A stretch of DNA of 11,041 nt from Candidatus Gastranaerophilales bacterium (GTDB lineage Bacteria > Cyanobacteriota > Vampirovibrionia > Gastranaerophilales > CAJFVJ01): assembly GCA_028694275.1 (NCBI GenBank), contig JAQUTS010000046.1, positions 1 to 11,041 on the forward strand. The letters run 5' to 3'. The notes beneath the pieces are model-generated. The model made no database searches and was not told the DNA's origin. It worked only from the letters and a program-made list of their open reading frames with translations. The first letter of the stretch is position 1, and every line of letters starts with the position of its first letter. The position numbers and the translations under genes are program-made. Shown here piece by piece: positions 1-7,703 of the stretch.

Positions 1-1282
1 CATAATAACCGTCAAATTTAGGAACTGTGACAGAAGAATTGGCTCCTGCTGTGATGCTTGATCCTCTTGTGATTGTTTTTGCTACAGACATTTGATCCAT
101 AACTTGTTCTACATAAGAAGGATTATTATCAATCAAAAGCTCGAGAACTTGATTAGCTAATTCTTTTCTGAAATCAAATTCAGCAGAGTTCTGCAATGCA
201 ACAGCAAGGGACAATTCAAGACTATGCGCCTGATTATCCGCTGCCTCATACTGCTTGTACAATGCTAAAAGCTGTTGAGTACCATACATATCCTGCAAAA
301 TATCTACAGGTCCAAGCTTTTCATCATCTTTGGAAATACCTTCATAATTGCCTATTACGAATTTACCTTGAAGACCGGTATCTGTATCCCCAGGGATAGT
401 CGCCTTGTTTTTAGTCCAAGAAGGTAAAACATCATTAAATGCATTATCAAAGGTAAGCTTGGAATTGGTTCTCAAGTCCACATAATAGTTATAGAAAATA
501 TTGTTATCATAATCATATGAGCCTGAAGTCCCTCCAAAAAGAGCTTTGGCCAATTCTTCATCGCTCATACTTCTTGCAGCATTGATATTTGTCATGTTAA
601 ATATTTGATTTTTGGTTTCTGTCGCATCCAAGTTTATGTTAGCAATCTTATCAAGCTGCAATCTGAAAGATGCAATCAAATCATCTTGAACCTTTTTTAC
701 CTGTGATTCTAAATTAACCATAGTTGATGTTTGCAAAGACGTAATTTGTTTTTGAATATCAGCTATGCTCTGATTAGAAAGAGTGTACTCCTGCAAGCCT
801 TCCAACTCAGTTGTAAGTTGCTGATATAGTGCCACAAGCTGATCAGGCCCCATAGAATTAATTCCGAGAGTGGCCATTTGTGACTTTACTATATCAGACA
901 AATTAGTAGCCGTATTATTATCATCAGGCTGAATATAACCTGTTGAAGAATCAATTTCTAGGGCACCATAACCTAAAGATGATGAAAAATTCCCATTAAG
1001 ATAATTGGCGGTGTACAAATAATATTCATTATCTTGCAAATCGTAATAAGCTCCGCCTGACTTTTTATTATCATTAATTAAATCGCCGGTAGGGCTTTTT
1101 TCCAATCCCAAAATATAAGAATCAAGAGCATCATAAGGATTGAATCCTGAATTATATGTTAATTGAGCAAAAATATCAGACAAATCTTCATTTGAATTTA
1201 TATTTACGTTATATGCAGATTTCAACCAATCAGTGATTGAAGAATTTCTGTAATTTAATGATAAATAAGTCGGAGCTGTCAT
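1..1282 (-). CDS. Unrecognised cysteine-free protein, 3' end beyond the window (427 codons seen)
   Basis: I do not recognise this protein. Reading the minus strand from the ATG at 1282 gives 427 codons without a stop, running off the left edge, so the C-terminus is missing. The N-terminus (MTAPTYLSLNYRNSS) has no signal peptide and no membrane segment is visible. There is not one cysteine and only two tryptophans (about residues 19 and 289), while Asn, Asp, Gln, Ser and Tyr are common. About residues 148-213 are rich in Leu, Gln, Glu and Lys and look like a coiled coil. A second helical, Gln/Leu/Ala-rich stretch covers roughly residues 325-400. An AAAGG lies about 11 nt upstream of the start. 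It follows the secreted TPR gene by 93 bp on the same strand with no clear terminator between, so an operon is possible. Lack of cysteine and of a signal peptide would suit a surface or flagellar/type III-exported protein, but this is a guess. That the frame is real is well supported. Confidence 0.8.
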   Translation of the reverse strand, partial: MTAPTYLSLNYRNSSITDWLKSAYNVNINSNEDLSDIFAQLTYNSGFNPYDALDSYILGLEKSPTGDLINDNKKSGGAYYDLQDNEYYLYTANYLNGNFSSSLGYGALEIDSSTGYIQPDDNNTATNLSDIVKSQMATLGINSMGPDQLVALYQQLTTELEGLQEYTLSNQSIADIQKQITSLQTSTMVNLESQVKKVQDDLIASFRLQLDKIANINLDATETKNQIFNMTNINAARSMSDEELAKALFGGTSGSYDYDNNIFYNYYVDLRTNSKLTFDNAFNDVLPSWTKNKATIPGDTDTGLQGKFVIGNYEGISKDDEKLGPVDILQDMYGTQQLLALYKQYEAADNQAHSLELSLAVALQNSAEFDFRKELANQVLELLIDNNPSYVEQVMDQMSVAKTITRGSSITAGANSSVTVPKFDGYY

Positions 1283-1361
1283 TACTAAAACATACCTTTT
1301 ATAACTTTAACCTTATATATATAAAGTATATAAAAGCTATAGAATTTCATTTCTGCCCAGA

Positions 1362-1381
1362 TTTGTTACATATGTTTACAA
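1362..1381. repeat. 20-bp motif, copy A (across the stop of the secreted TPR gene)
   Basis: TTTGTTACATATGTTTACAA, the partner of 4988-5007. Here it has a perfect ACATATGT palindrome at its core and near-symmetric ATTTGT/ACAAAT flanks (1361-1383). It contains the stop codon of the TPR gene and lies upstream of the unrecognised gene starting at 1282, so it could also be an operator for that gene. Confidence 0.4.
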
Positions 1382-3130
1382 ATCCTTCAAAGAATGTAAT
1401 TGTGCTTTTTGAGCCTTTTTCTGGAGATAATTTATAGTTTTAGTATATTTTTTATATTGTTTATCCTGTGTATCAACAGATGCCAAATAGACCTGATAAT
1501 AAGCGGCGGATAATGAATATTTAGCAAGTTTTTGGTATGATTTGGCCATCAAAAGTTGAGCTCTCATATGTTTAGGATTCAAATCCAAAACTTTTTTCAG
1601 TTCTTCAACAGAAGAAACATACTGATGACTCTTAAAATAATCACAAGCCAAAGCATAATGAGAGTCGGTGATTTTTTGGTTCCTTGCAATGATATTCATC
1701 CCAACCTTGGCTCTTTTGCTCGAAGGATCAAAATTCAACGCTTTATAATAAGACGCTGTGGCCATATCATATTGTTTATCCAAAACAAACAACTCACCCA
1801 TAGCCAAACAATCCGATAAATTATTCACCGAACTAAGAGCTTCATCAAAGGCAATTTTGGCCTCTTTTGGCTGATTGCACAAAAGATAAGCTTCACCTTT
1901 TATAACAGATGAAACAGGTGAAAAATCCGATCTTGCAATTATTTTATTCAAATAAATTTCTGTCAGATTATCATCGGCAATCATTTTGGAGGTTCTTAGC
2001 AAGGCCAAATAAAGCTGTAAATCTTTAGGATTGGAATCAACTGCTTTCAGAAGTTCATTTTGAAGTGTCACATAATCAGCAGTTGTCGCAACATAACCCG
2101 TATCAAAAGCCGATTTAGAATTATTAAAATAAGCCTTTGACAATCCTTTTAACGCATATGCGGAATAAATAGGGTCACCCACAACTTTTTGGTAACAAGA
2201 AATAGCTTTTTCAGGTTTATTTTCAATCAAAAGCATATCCGCCAACTTAAGATAAGCCTCAGTATAAGACGGATTAATCGAAAGAATATTTTTGAGCTCA
2301 GAAATAGCCAGCTCATTATCGCCTCTATTTTGATAGATTTCCGCCAATCCCAAATAAGCTTCTATATTTTCAGGTTTAATAGATGCGGATTTTTTAAAAG
2401 CATTAATAGCAGCCGCCTCATTACCTTGGGCTTTGTATACTTTGGCCAATGCGTTTTGGGCAGGAGCATTGTTATTAAACAAGGACAATGACGTCCCTAT
2501 CTGCGCTAAAGCATCAGAATATTTGCTCTGAGAGGCATACGCTTCTGCTAAATAAAAATACGCCGTAGAATTATTGGGATTGTATGTGATAGATTTTTTG
2601 TATTTTTCAATTGCTTCGGGAGTTTTATTTTTGAGAAAATCCAGATACCCTAGATTACACATTGCATCAGAGTATTTAGGATCAATACTGAGAGCTTTTT
2701 GATAATTTTGTTCCGCTTTATCCAAAACCCCAAGCTCTTTATAAACCCTACCAAGATTATTGTACGCCTGAGCATTTTTAGGATTGTATTTTATGGCTAA
2801 TTCAAATTCATTTTTGGCGAAAGCAAGTATTTGCTGCTTGTTTTTGATTACTTCCATATCAGAAGATGAAACTTTCAGGAAATAGCTCAAACCAAGTCCA
2901 TTATGAGCTTGGGAACTTTTTGGATCTTTTTTCAGGGCACTCTCAAAATATTTTTGAGCTGCGCCTAATTTATATTCTTTACAATAATCAAATCCTTTTT
3001 CTAAAGAAACAATATTAACATCTTTAGATGCATCTGCTGTTGAAACCTTTGAGTAATAAACCTTTTTGGCATAGGCCGTGTTTACCAAAAGCAAAGAGAG
3101 AACACTAAGAATAACTATATTTTTCTTCAT
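1376..3130 (-). CDS. Secreted tetratricopeptide-repeat protein (584 aa)
   Basis: A protein made almost wholly of TPR repeats, a fold that scaffolds protein-protein contacts. I chose the ATG at 3130, not an in-frame one at 3175, because it starts a textbook signal peptide (MKKNIVILSV..., hydrophobic core to about residue 18, AYA cleavage site at 19-21) and has GAGG 5 nt upstream. After a short linker, about twelve TPR units run from roughly residue 45 to 550. Good examples are at 120-151 (AYNNLGRVY...KAEQNYQKALSIDP), 154-185, 222-253, 256-287 and 290-318. The C-terminus is Lys/Gln-rich (about 555-584) with no membrane anchor, so it is probably periplasmic or exported. The repeats resemble generic TPR families and give no specific function; a role in envelope assembly or secretion is only inferred. 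It is divergent from the xer gene with a 106-bp shared upstream region, and its stop codon lies inside a 20-bp motif seen again at 4988-5007. Confidence 0.88.
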   Translation of the reverse strand: MKKNIVILSVLSLLLVNTAYAKKVYYSKVSTADASKDVNIVSLEKGFDYCKEYKLGAAQKYFESALKKDPKSSQAHNGLGLSYFLKVSSSDMEVIKNKQQILAFAKNEFELAIKYNPKNAQAYNNLGRVYKELGVLDKAEQNYQKALSIDPKYSDAMCNLGYLDFLKNKTPEAIEKYKKSITYNPNNSTAYFYLAEAYASQSKYSDALAQIGTSLSLFNNNAPAQNALAKVYKAQGNEAAAINAFKKSASIKPENIEAYLGLAEIYQNRGDNELAISELKNILSINPSYTEAYLKLADMLLIENKPEKAISCYQKVVGDPIYSAYALKGLSKAYFNNSKSAFDTGYVATTADYVTLQNELLKAVDSNPKDLQLYLALLRTSKMIADDNLTEIYLNKIIARSDFSPVSSVIKGEAYLLCNQPKEAKIAFDEALSSVNNLSDCLAMGELFVLDKQYDMATASYYKALNFDPSSKRAKVGMNIIARNQKITDSHYALACDYFKSHQYVSSVEELKKVLDLNPKHMRAQLLMAKSYQKLAKYSLSAAYYQVYLASVDTQDKQYKKYTKTINYLQKKAQKAQLHSLKDL

Positions 3131-3196
3131 CAAAACCTCGCATATTCCTATATAGTAAAAATTTATTAAAAACAAACCTGATTTTTAATTAAATTG

Positions 3197-3202
3197 TATA
3201 AT
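3197..3202 (+). promoter_or_regulatory. Candidate -10 box for the xer-kdsB unit
   Basis: A perfect TATAAT (3197-3202), directly preceded by TG, lies 34 nt upstream of the xer ATG in the 106-bp divergent region. I see no good -35 hexamer at 16-18 nt spacing, so the call rests on the -10 match and its position only. Confidence 0.4.
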
Positions 3203-3236
3203 TTTGAAGTAAAAAAGTAAACAAAAACAGAAGATT

Positions 3237-4139
3237 ATGACCCAATTAAATGAGAGAACACAAGCCTTAGAAGATGATTTCAAGCTGTATCTTGAGATAG
3301 AAAGAAACCTGTCTCAACATACGGTAAGAGCATATTGCCAAGATGTAATGAATTTTCTTATGTGGCTAAAAGACAAAAAACCCGAAGATATTTCGCACAA
3401 AGATATAAGAGAATATCTTTCTTCTATCCAAAATAAGAACTACTCAAAAACAACCCTCTCTCGAAAAATTGCCTCAATACGGACATTTTATCGCTATATG
3501 TACAGAGAAAAACTCGTCGAAGCAAACCCTGCGGTTAACATAAAAGGCCCCAAAAAAAACCAACCTTTACCGAAATTTTTCACAGATAAAGAAATGGATG
3601 AAATTCTAAACAACATTGAGATAAAAACCCCATCAGGATACCGTAATAGAGCCATAATAGAAACACTTTATGCAACAGGGATGCGCGTATCTGAACTTTG
3701 CAATTTGATTTTTGACAATCTCAATCTTGAGCAAAACGAAATAACTGTTTTTGGCAAAGGCGGAAAAGAAAGAATTGTTTTGATAAGCAACAGAGCAAAA
3801 GAATACCTGTGCAATTATCTTGAAAGTATTCGCCCAAAATTCGCTCAAAAGAACGATAACAAATTTATTTTTTTGAATACAGAAGGTTTTCGCTTTCAAC
3901 AAAGAAGCGTTCATAATATACTGAAAGAAGTCGCAAAAAAACTCAAAATTCAAAAACAATTATCCGCACACGTGCTAAGACACAGCTTTGCCACAAAATT
4001 ACTGGAAAACGGAGCAGATCTAAGAGTAGTCCAAGAACTTCTTGGCCATGCAAGCATCAGTAACACTCAAATTTATACGCACGTCTCAACCCAAAGACTG
4101 AAAACCGCATATATGAAAGCTCATCCGCGAGCAAATTAA
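3237..4139 (+). CDS. xerC: XerC/XerD-family tyrosine recombinase
   Basis: Site-specific tyrosine recombinase of the Xer group, which resolves chromosome dimers at dif sites near the terminus with FtsK. At 300 aa it has the normal Xer length. The N-terminal SAM-like DNA-binding domain covers about residues 12-95 and the catalytic domain about 115-295. All six catalytic positions are present: R150 (ATGMRVSEL), K174 (FGKGGKER), H245 and R248 (HVLRHSF), H271 (LLGH) and nucleophile Y280 (TQIYTHVS). It ends with the AHPRA tail typical of XerC/XerD. Residues such as GADLRVVQ are shared by both paralogues; the text around 71-105 and the tail look closest to Firmicutes XerC, but XerD is a fair alternative. 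The Shine-Dalgarno is weak (AGAAG). It is followed by kdsB after 9 nt and is probably co-transcribed. No integron, phage or transposon context is visible, so a housekeeping role is more likely than a mobile integrase. Confidence 0.93.
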   Translation: MTQLNERTQALEDDFKLYLEIERNLSQHTVRAYCQDVMNFLMWLKDKKPEDISHKDIREYLSSIQNKNYSKTTLSRKIASIRTFYRYMYREKLVEANPAVNIKGPKKNQPLPKFFTDKEMDEILNNIEIKTPSGYRNRAIIETLYATGMRVSELCNLIFDNLNLEQNEITVFGKGGKERIVLISNRAKEYLCNYLESIRPKFAQKNDNKFIFLNTEGFRFQQRSVHNILKEVAKKLKIQKQLSAHVLRHSFATKLLENGADLRVVQELLGHASISNTQIYTHVSTQRLKTAYMKAHPRAN

Positions 4140-4148
4140 GGAGAAAAT

Positions 4149-4877
4149 ATGTCAACAGCAATAATAATTCCGGCAAGATATGCATCAACAAGACTCCCCG
4201 GGAAACCTCTTATAGAAGTAGGCGGGAAACCTATCATACAATGGGTTTATGAAAAAGCCAAACAATCCAAATATGCAAATAAAGTCATCGTGGCAACAGA
4301 TGATGAAAGGATTTATAACGCGGTTAAAGATTTCGGCGGAGAGGCGGAAATGACAAGCCCAAATCACCAAAGCGGAAGTGACAGAATTTTTGAAGTTATG
4401 AACAAAAATCCCGATATAACAATGGCCGTGAATGTTCAGGGTGATGAACCGTTAATCACCCCTGAAAGCATAGACAGCGCAATAGAATCACTAAAAAATG
4501 ATAAAAGTGCTGATATTGCTACTTTGATAAGAGAAATCAAAGATGAAGAAGAAATCAAAAATCCAAATGTAGTGAAGGTGGTTTTTGACAACTTTGACAA
4601 CGCCTTGTATTTTTCAAGATCCCCCATACCTTATGAAAGAAATAAAAATAAAACCAAAACTTACGCACATATAGGCCTTTATGCATACAAAAAAAATGCC
4701 CTTGAAAAAATGAGTAACCTAAATCAATCATCATTAGAACTGGCAGAAAGTCTTGAACAACTAAGAGCCCTTCAAAACGGTATGAAAATAAAAGTCTCAA
4801 TAGTTGATTACAAACCCATCGGTATAGATACCCCTGATGATGTAGAAGAATTCAAAAAAATTCTGGGAGCTCTTTAG
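4149..4877 (+). CDS. kdsB: 3-deoxy-manno-octulosonate cytidylyltransferase (CMP-Kdo synthetase)
   Basis: Activates Kdo with CTP to CMP-Kdo and pyrophosphate in the cytoplasm, the step before Kdo transfer to lipid A. The 242-aa length matches the family. Recognised motifs in order: nucleotide-binding start IIIPARYASTRLPGKP (residues 5-20), VATDD (48-52), HQSGSDR (73-79), NVQGDEP (95-101, D99 a metal ligand in the family), NPNVVKVV (138-145), YFSR (154-157), HIGLYAY (174-180), LEQLR (202-206) and GIDTPDD (225-231, D227 the second expected metal ligand). No key residue is missing. AAGGAG at 4138-4143 overlaps the xer stop codon and sits 5 nt before the ATG, so translation is probably coupled to xer. 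It implies a Kdo-containing outer membrane; other Kdo genes are not in this window. Confidence 0.97.
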   Translation: MSTAIIIPARYASTRLPGKPLIEVGGKPIIQWVYEKAKQSKYANKVIVATDDERIYNAVKDFGGEAEMTSPNHQSGSDRIFEVMNKNPDITMAVNVQGDEPLITPESIDSAIESLKNDKSADIATLIREIKDEEEIKNPNVVKVVFDNFDNALYFSRSPIPYERNKNKTKTYAHIGLYAYKKNALEKMSNLNQSSLELAESLEQLRALQNGMKIKVSIVDYKPIGIDTPDDVEEFKKILGAL

Positions 4878-4887
4878 AGCAAAAAAA

Positions 4888-4914
4888 AACTCCCGATGGG
4901 AGTTGAAAATTTTT
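4888..4914. terminator. Bidirectional intrinsic terminator between convergent kdsB and HD-GYP genes
   Basis: A perfect 7-bp stem (AACTCCC 4888-4894, GGGAGTT 4898-4904) with loop GAT. For minus-strand transcripts the stem is followed at once by a run of T (A-run at 4881-4889 on the plus strand), a textbook intrinsic terminator for the HD-GYP gene, 112 nt past its stop. For kdsB the T-run (4910-4914) comes after GAAAA, a weaker arrangement, 10 nt past the kdsB stop. Confidence 0.85.
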
Positions 4915-4938
4915 CTAGGAAGGGAAGGTTATATCATG

Positions 4939-4969
4939 TATATATATAAAAACTACTTTATATATAAAA
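4939..4969. repeat. AT-rich inverted repeat downstream of the HD-GYP gene
   Basis: A perfect 10-bp inverted repeat, TATATATAAA (4941-4950) and TTTATATATA (4957-4966), separated by AACTAC. The 12-mer TATATATATAAA (4939-4950) and the 9-mer TATATAAAA (4961-4969) both recur at 1314-1325 and 1327-1335, beyond the end of the other minus-strand TPR gene. Function unknown; simple AT sequence recurs easily by chance in DNA this AT-rich. Confidence 0.45.
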
Positions 4970-4987
4970 TTGCCATAACGATCCCGT

Positions 4988-5007
4988 TTCGTTACATTAG
5001 TTTACAA
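4988..5007. repeat. 20-bp motif, copy B (near 3' end of HD-GYP gene)
   Basis: TTCGTTACATTAGTTTACAA matches the sequence at 1362-1381 at 17 of 20 positions. It lies just past the stop of the HD-GYP gene (8 nt between). The motif holds a direct repeat of GTTACA/GTTTACA. Could be a protein-binding site or a 3'-UTR element; not identified. Confidence 0.4.
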
Positions 5008-5015
5008 TAAAACTT

Positions 5016-7574
5016 TTAAATTTCTTCATCAGTACCAAGATATAATTTGTTGAAATTGGTCAAAAGAAGCTGTTCAATAACGTTTCTTTGATCTTCAGGC
5101 TTGATGGCAGTTTTGTACAAAAAGTCCACTGTGTATTTTTGGAAATACTCAACCTGTGAAGAAGAAAGTTCTTTATTATTATTTGAAATTATAACTGATA
5201 AAATCAGATTGATTGGTATTTCAAAAAAGATATCAATCACACAAGGATCAAAGTGAGATCCCTTGCCTTCAAGCAAAATACCCAAAGCCTTTTCAATAGG
5301 CATTTTATCACGATAATGACGCTTGGATGTAATAGCATCAAAAACATCAGCCACAGCCAAAACACGCCCACCAAGAGGAATTTCAGCACCTTTTAATCCT
5401 CTGAAATACCCTGAGCCATCATATTTTTCGTGGTGAGAAGATGCAATCAAAGGAACATCTTTAAGATTTTCCTGAAAAGAAATCTTATTCAAAATCTCAG
5501 CTGTTATACTTGCATGTTCTTGAATATGGCAATATTCTTCAGGGGTAAGGCGTCCGCATTTAAGCAAAACACTGTCTCTGATACCGATTTTACCAATATC
5601 ATGTAAGTTTGCCGCGTATTTAATGATTTCTATATCATCTTCAGCAAGCTTCATCTCACAACAAATCGCCTCTGACAATTTGCAAACTCTGCTTGAATGA
5701 CCTGCGGTAATGCTGTCACGTGCATCGATAGATTTTGAAAGTGCATCAATGAAGCTTTTAAAAGAGTCTTTTTGCTCTTCAAAAAGTCTTTTTTGCGTAG
5801 CGAACAAAATCGCATTTTCAATAGCAATACCGGCACTTGAGCCTATTGCCATCAGCAAATCCTCATCCTTATCGGTAAAAATACGGCTGTTTTTTTTGTT
5901 AATAACCTGAATGACACCGACTACTTGTTGATTGAGATTTTTAAAAGGAATACACAAAATAGTTTTTGTCTTATCAGAGCGATATTTATCTATATCACTG
6001 TTGAACCTATCATCGTTGTATGCATCTTTGATATTTACGCCTTCACCGGTTCTTGCAACATAACCGGCAAGACCTGTTTTAGCCGAAAACCTGACATGCT
6101 GAAGCTCAGTCCCAACAAGGATTTTGGCACTAAGTTCTTGCGTTTTGTCATGATAAGTAAAAACTGTACAATCCTGAGCATCAAGAGCTGCTTTGGTCTC
6201 TTTTTCTATAATTCGGATTAGTTTTTCAAGATCAGTTTCTGCAGAAATTGAACGACCCACCTTGAGCAAAGATATCAAAGGATCACGGTACGGATCTTCG
6301 TCTTGAGTAATATTCTCAAGTAAATTCAAAGTTTCGATAAGTGACTTATTATCGGTAAAATTCTTTTTGTTACTGACTTTATCGTTGACAATATTTGACC
6401 ACTCTTCTTTATCAAGCTCAAAAATCAAATCCTCAATTTTTTGCGAAAAAACCTGCAAATCATATGACTTTGAAAGTTCTAAAGCCTCGAGCAAACTTGA
6501 TGTCGCCATTTGGGTGTATTCTTTGTGCGCATATATATAAGCCAAATCAATATGACATTTGATAGCATCAATATGATTTTCTATGCTATGAAAAAGGCTC
6601 AAAGCTTCATGGTTTTTTTCAAGAGCCAACTCAAAATGCCCAAGCTTGATATAAACCTTCGACATGATTTTTTTCAAAATAGCTTTTTCACGAGGAGTAG
6701 CAAAAATCGGCTCAACATTGCGTTTGATAAGCTCTAATGCTTCTTCCGGGCGGTTTTTTGCGGTCAAAATTTCGGCATATGTGCAATATAAAAATGCAAA
6801 TATTTTTTTATTTTGGCATCTTGGTGCAATATCCATCGCTCTGTTATAATAATGCTCAGCTTTTCTGATATCTTTATCTAAAAGATAAGCTTTGGATATT
6901 TCATCTAATACTCGCGCCAAAGCGTTGTAATTTTCTTCTTTACGCAAAAGATCTCTTGATACTTTCAAAAATTTTATTGCGTTGACAGAATCCTCAACAC
7001 TGGCGAAATACCGTCCCAAAAGAGTTGTAGTTTCGGCAATTTCAGCGCTGTTTTTGTATTTTATTTTGATACGCAAAGACTCTTCCAAATATCTTTGAGC
7101 CAAAGGGAAGTTTTTGGAACGAAGATTATAGACCGCTATATTATCCAAAATACAAGCGTTAATAAGAGAATTTTTGCTGGTAAGTTCCTGGGCATTTTTG
7201 AATAACTTGAGAGCTCTTGCGTAGTTTTTTTGGGCAAACTCAATTATTCCGAAATACAACAAAATACGTGCCAGCGTGTCATTTTTTTTGGTTCCGATCT
7301 CAAAATAAGCACTGGCTTCTTCTAAAAGCCTGATGGCCCTTGATGTGAATTCGCGAGATGAATAAAAATACGTAATTGCCATCTCTGCTGAACAAAGGGC
7401 GATTTTTTCGTTATTTTCTGCATCTATATAAAGTTCTTTAGCTTTTTGAAGTAACTCTAAAGCATCATCAAAATTTCTTTTTTTAGCTTCGCCCAATGCC
7501 TTATCAAATAATGAAGATGCCTTTAAAGCAACAGCATTTGGTAATTCAAGCTTTTTTAGAAATTTCGTAAACAT
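5016..7574 (-). CDS. TPR-GAF-HD-GYP signalling protein (probable c-di-GMP phosphodiesterase)
   Basis: A cytosolic 852-aa signal-transduction protein without signal peptide or membrane segment. Three parts are visible. Residues about 15-390 are a long helical TPR array (for example KNYARALKLFKNAQ at 116-129, DIRKAEHYYNRAMDI at 235-249 and GHFELALEKNHEAL at 312-325). Residues about 440-590 are a GAF sensor domain (GLAGYVARTGEGVNI, VVGVIQVINKKNSRIF). Residues about 605-785 are an HD-GYP domain with H626, HDIGK (658-662), H687, HHEKYDGSGY (714-723) and AVADVFDAIT (740-749). The HD-GYP family hydrolyses c-di-GMP at a metal centre, and the visible metal ligands are intact. The name-giving GYP reads GYF here (722-724), a variation whose effect is unknown. 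There is no GGDEF domain. A tail of about 65 residues follows. The start is supported by a good promoter, but the Shine-Dalgarno is weak (GAG 6 nt upstream). It converges on kdsB. Confidence 0.93.
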   Translation of the reverse strand: MFTKFLKKLELPNAVALKASSLFDKALGEAKKRNFDDALELLQKAKELYIDAENNEKIALCSAEMAITYFYSSREFTSRAIRLLEEASAYFEIGTKKNDTLARILLYFGIIEFAQKNYARALKLFKNAQELTSKNSLINACILDNIAVYNLRSKNFPLAQRYLEESLRIKIKYKNSAEIAETTTLLGRYFASVEDSVNAIKFLKVSRDLLRKEENYNALARVLDEISKAYLLDKDIRKAEHYYNRAMDIAPRCQNKKIFAFLYCTYAEILTAKNRPEEALELIKRNVEPIFATPREKAILKKIMSKVYIKLGHFELALEKNHEALSLFHSIENHIDAIKCHIDLAYIYAHKEYTQMATSSLLEALELSKSYDLQVFSQKIEDLIFELDKEEWSNIVNDKVSNKKNFTDNKSLIETLNLLENITQDEDPYRDPLISLLKVGRSISAETDLEKLIRIIEKETKAALDAQDCTVFTYHDKTQELSAKILVGTELQHVRFSAKTGLAGYVARTGEGVNIKDAYNDDRFNSDIDKYRSDKTKTILCIPFKNLNQQVVGVIQVINKKNSRIFTDKDEDLLMAIGSSAGIAIENAILFATQKRLFEEQKDSFKSFIDALSKSIDARDSITAGHSSRVCKLSEAICCEMKLAEDDIEIIKYAANLHDIGKIGIRDSVLLKCGRLTPEEYCHIQEHASITAEILNKISFQENLKDVPLIASSHHEKYDGSGYFRGLKGAEIPLGGRVLAVADVFDAITSKRHYRDKMPIEKALGILLEGKGSHFDPCVIDIFFEIPINLILSVIISNNNKELSSSQVEYFQKYTVDFLYKTAIKPEDQRNVIEQLLLTNFNKLYLGTDEEI

Positions 7575-7605
7575 TCCGTACTCAACTTATACCCTAGATG
7601 AGAAT

Positions 7606-7633
7606 ATTATACTACAAAATCTTTACATATCAA
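7606..7633 (-). promoter_or_regulatory. Sigma-70-type promoter of the HD-GYP gene
   Basis: On the minus strand: -35 TTGATA (7628-7633), 16-nt spacer, -10 TATAAT (7606-7611). The -10 ends 31 nt before the ATG at 7574, leaving a 5' UTR of roughly 25 nt. Confidence 0.7.
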
Positions 7634-7640
7634 ACAAGTA

Positions 7641-7668
7641 TTGTCCTTTTGTTTTCATTAGATATACT
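7641..7668 (+). promoter_or_regulatory. Candidate promoter of the nfnA-like gene
   Basis: TTGTCC (7641-7646), 16-nt spacer, TATACT (7663-7668), 35 nt before the GTG start. It lies back to back with the HD-GYP promoter, the two -35 boxes only 7 bp apart. The -35 matches consensus at four of six positions. Confidence 0.45.
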
Positions 7669-7703
7669 ATTATTATAAAAGGTAGACGAAGGGAGCCAAA
7701 ATA

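Noticed and set aside
1237..1437. Plus-strand frame of 66 codons between the two left genes
   Set aside because: Overlaps the ends of two better-supported minus-strand genes and has no ribosome binding site.
3237..4139. Phage or transposon integrase
   Set aside because: Length, tail and catalytic text match housekeeping Xer proteins, and there is no att repeat, excisionase or cargo nearby.
4921..4966. dif-like site near the xer gene (GGTTATATCATGTATATATA and following)
   Set aside because: The central TGTATA resembles the E. coli dif spacer, but the two 11-bp arms do not match known XerC/XerD arms without gaps. AT-rich text gives such matches easily.
4941..4966. Second terminator for the HD-GYP gene
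   Set aside because: The stem is purely A-T and has no following T-run; the GC-containing hairpin at 4888-4904 is far better.
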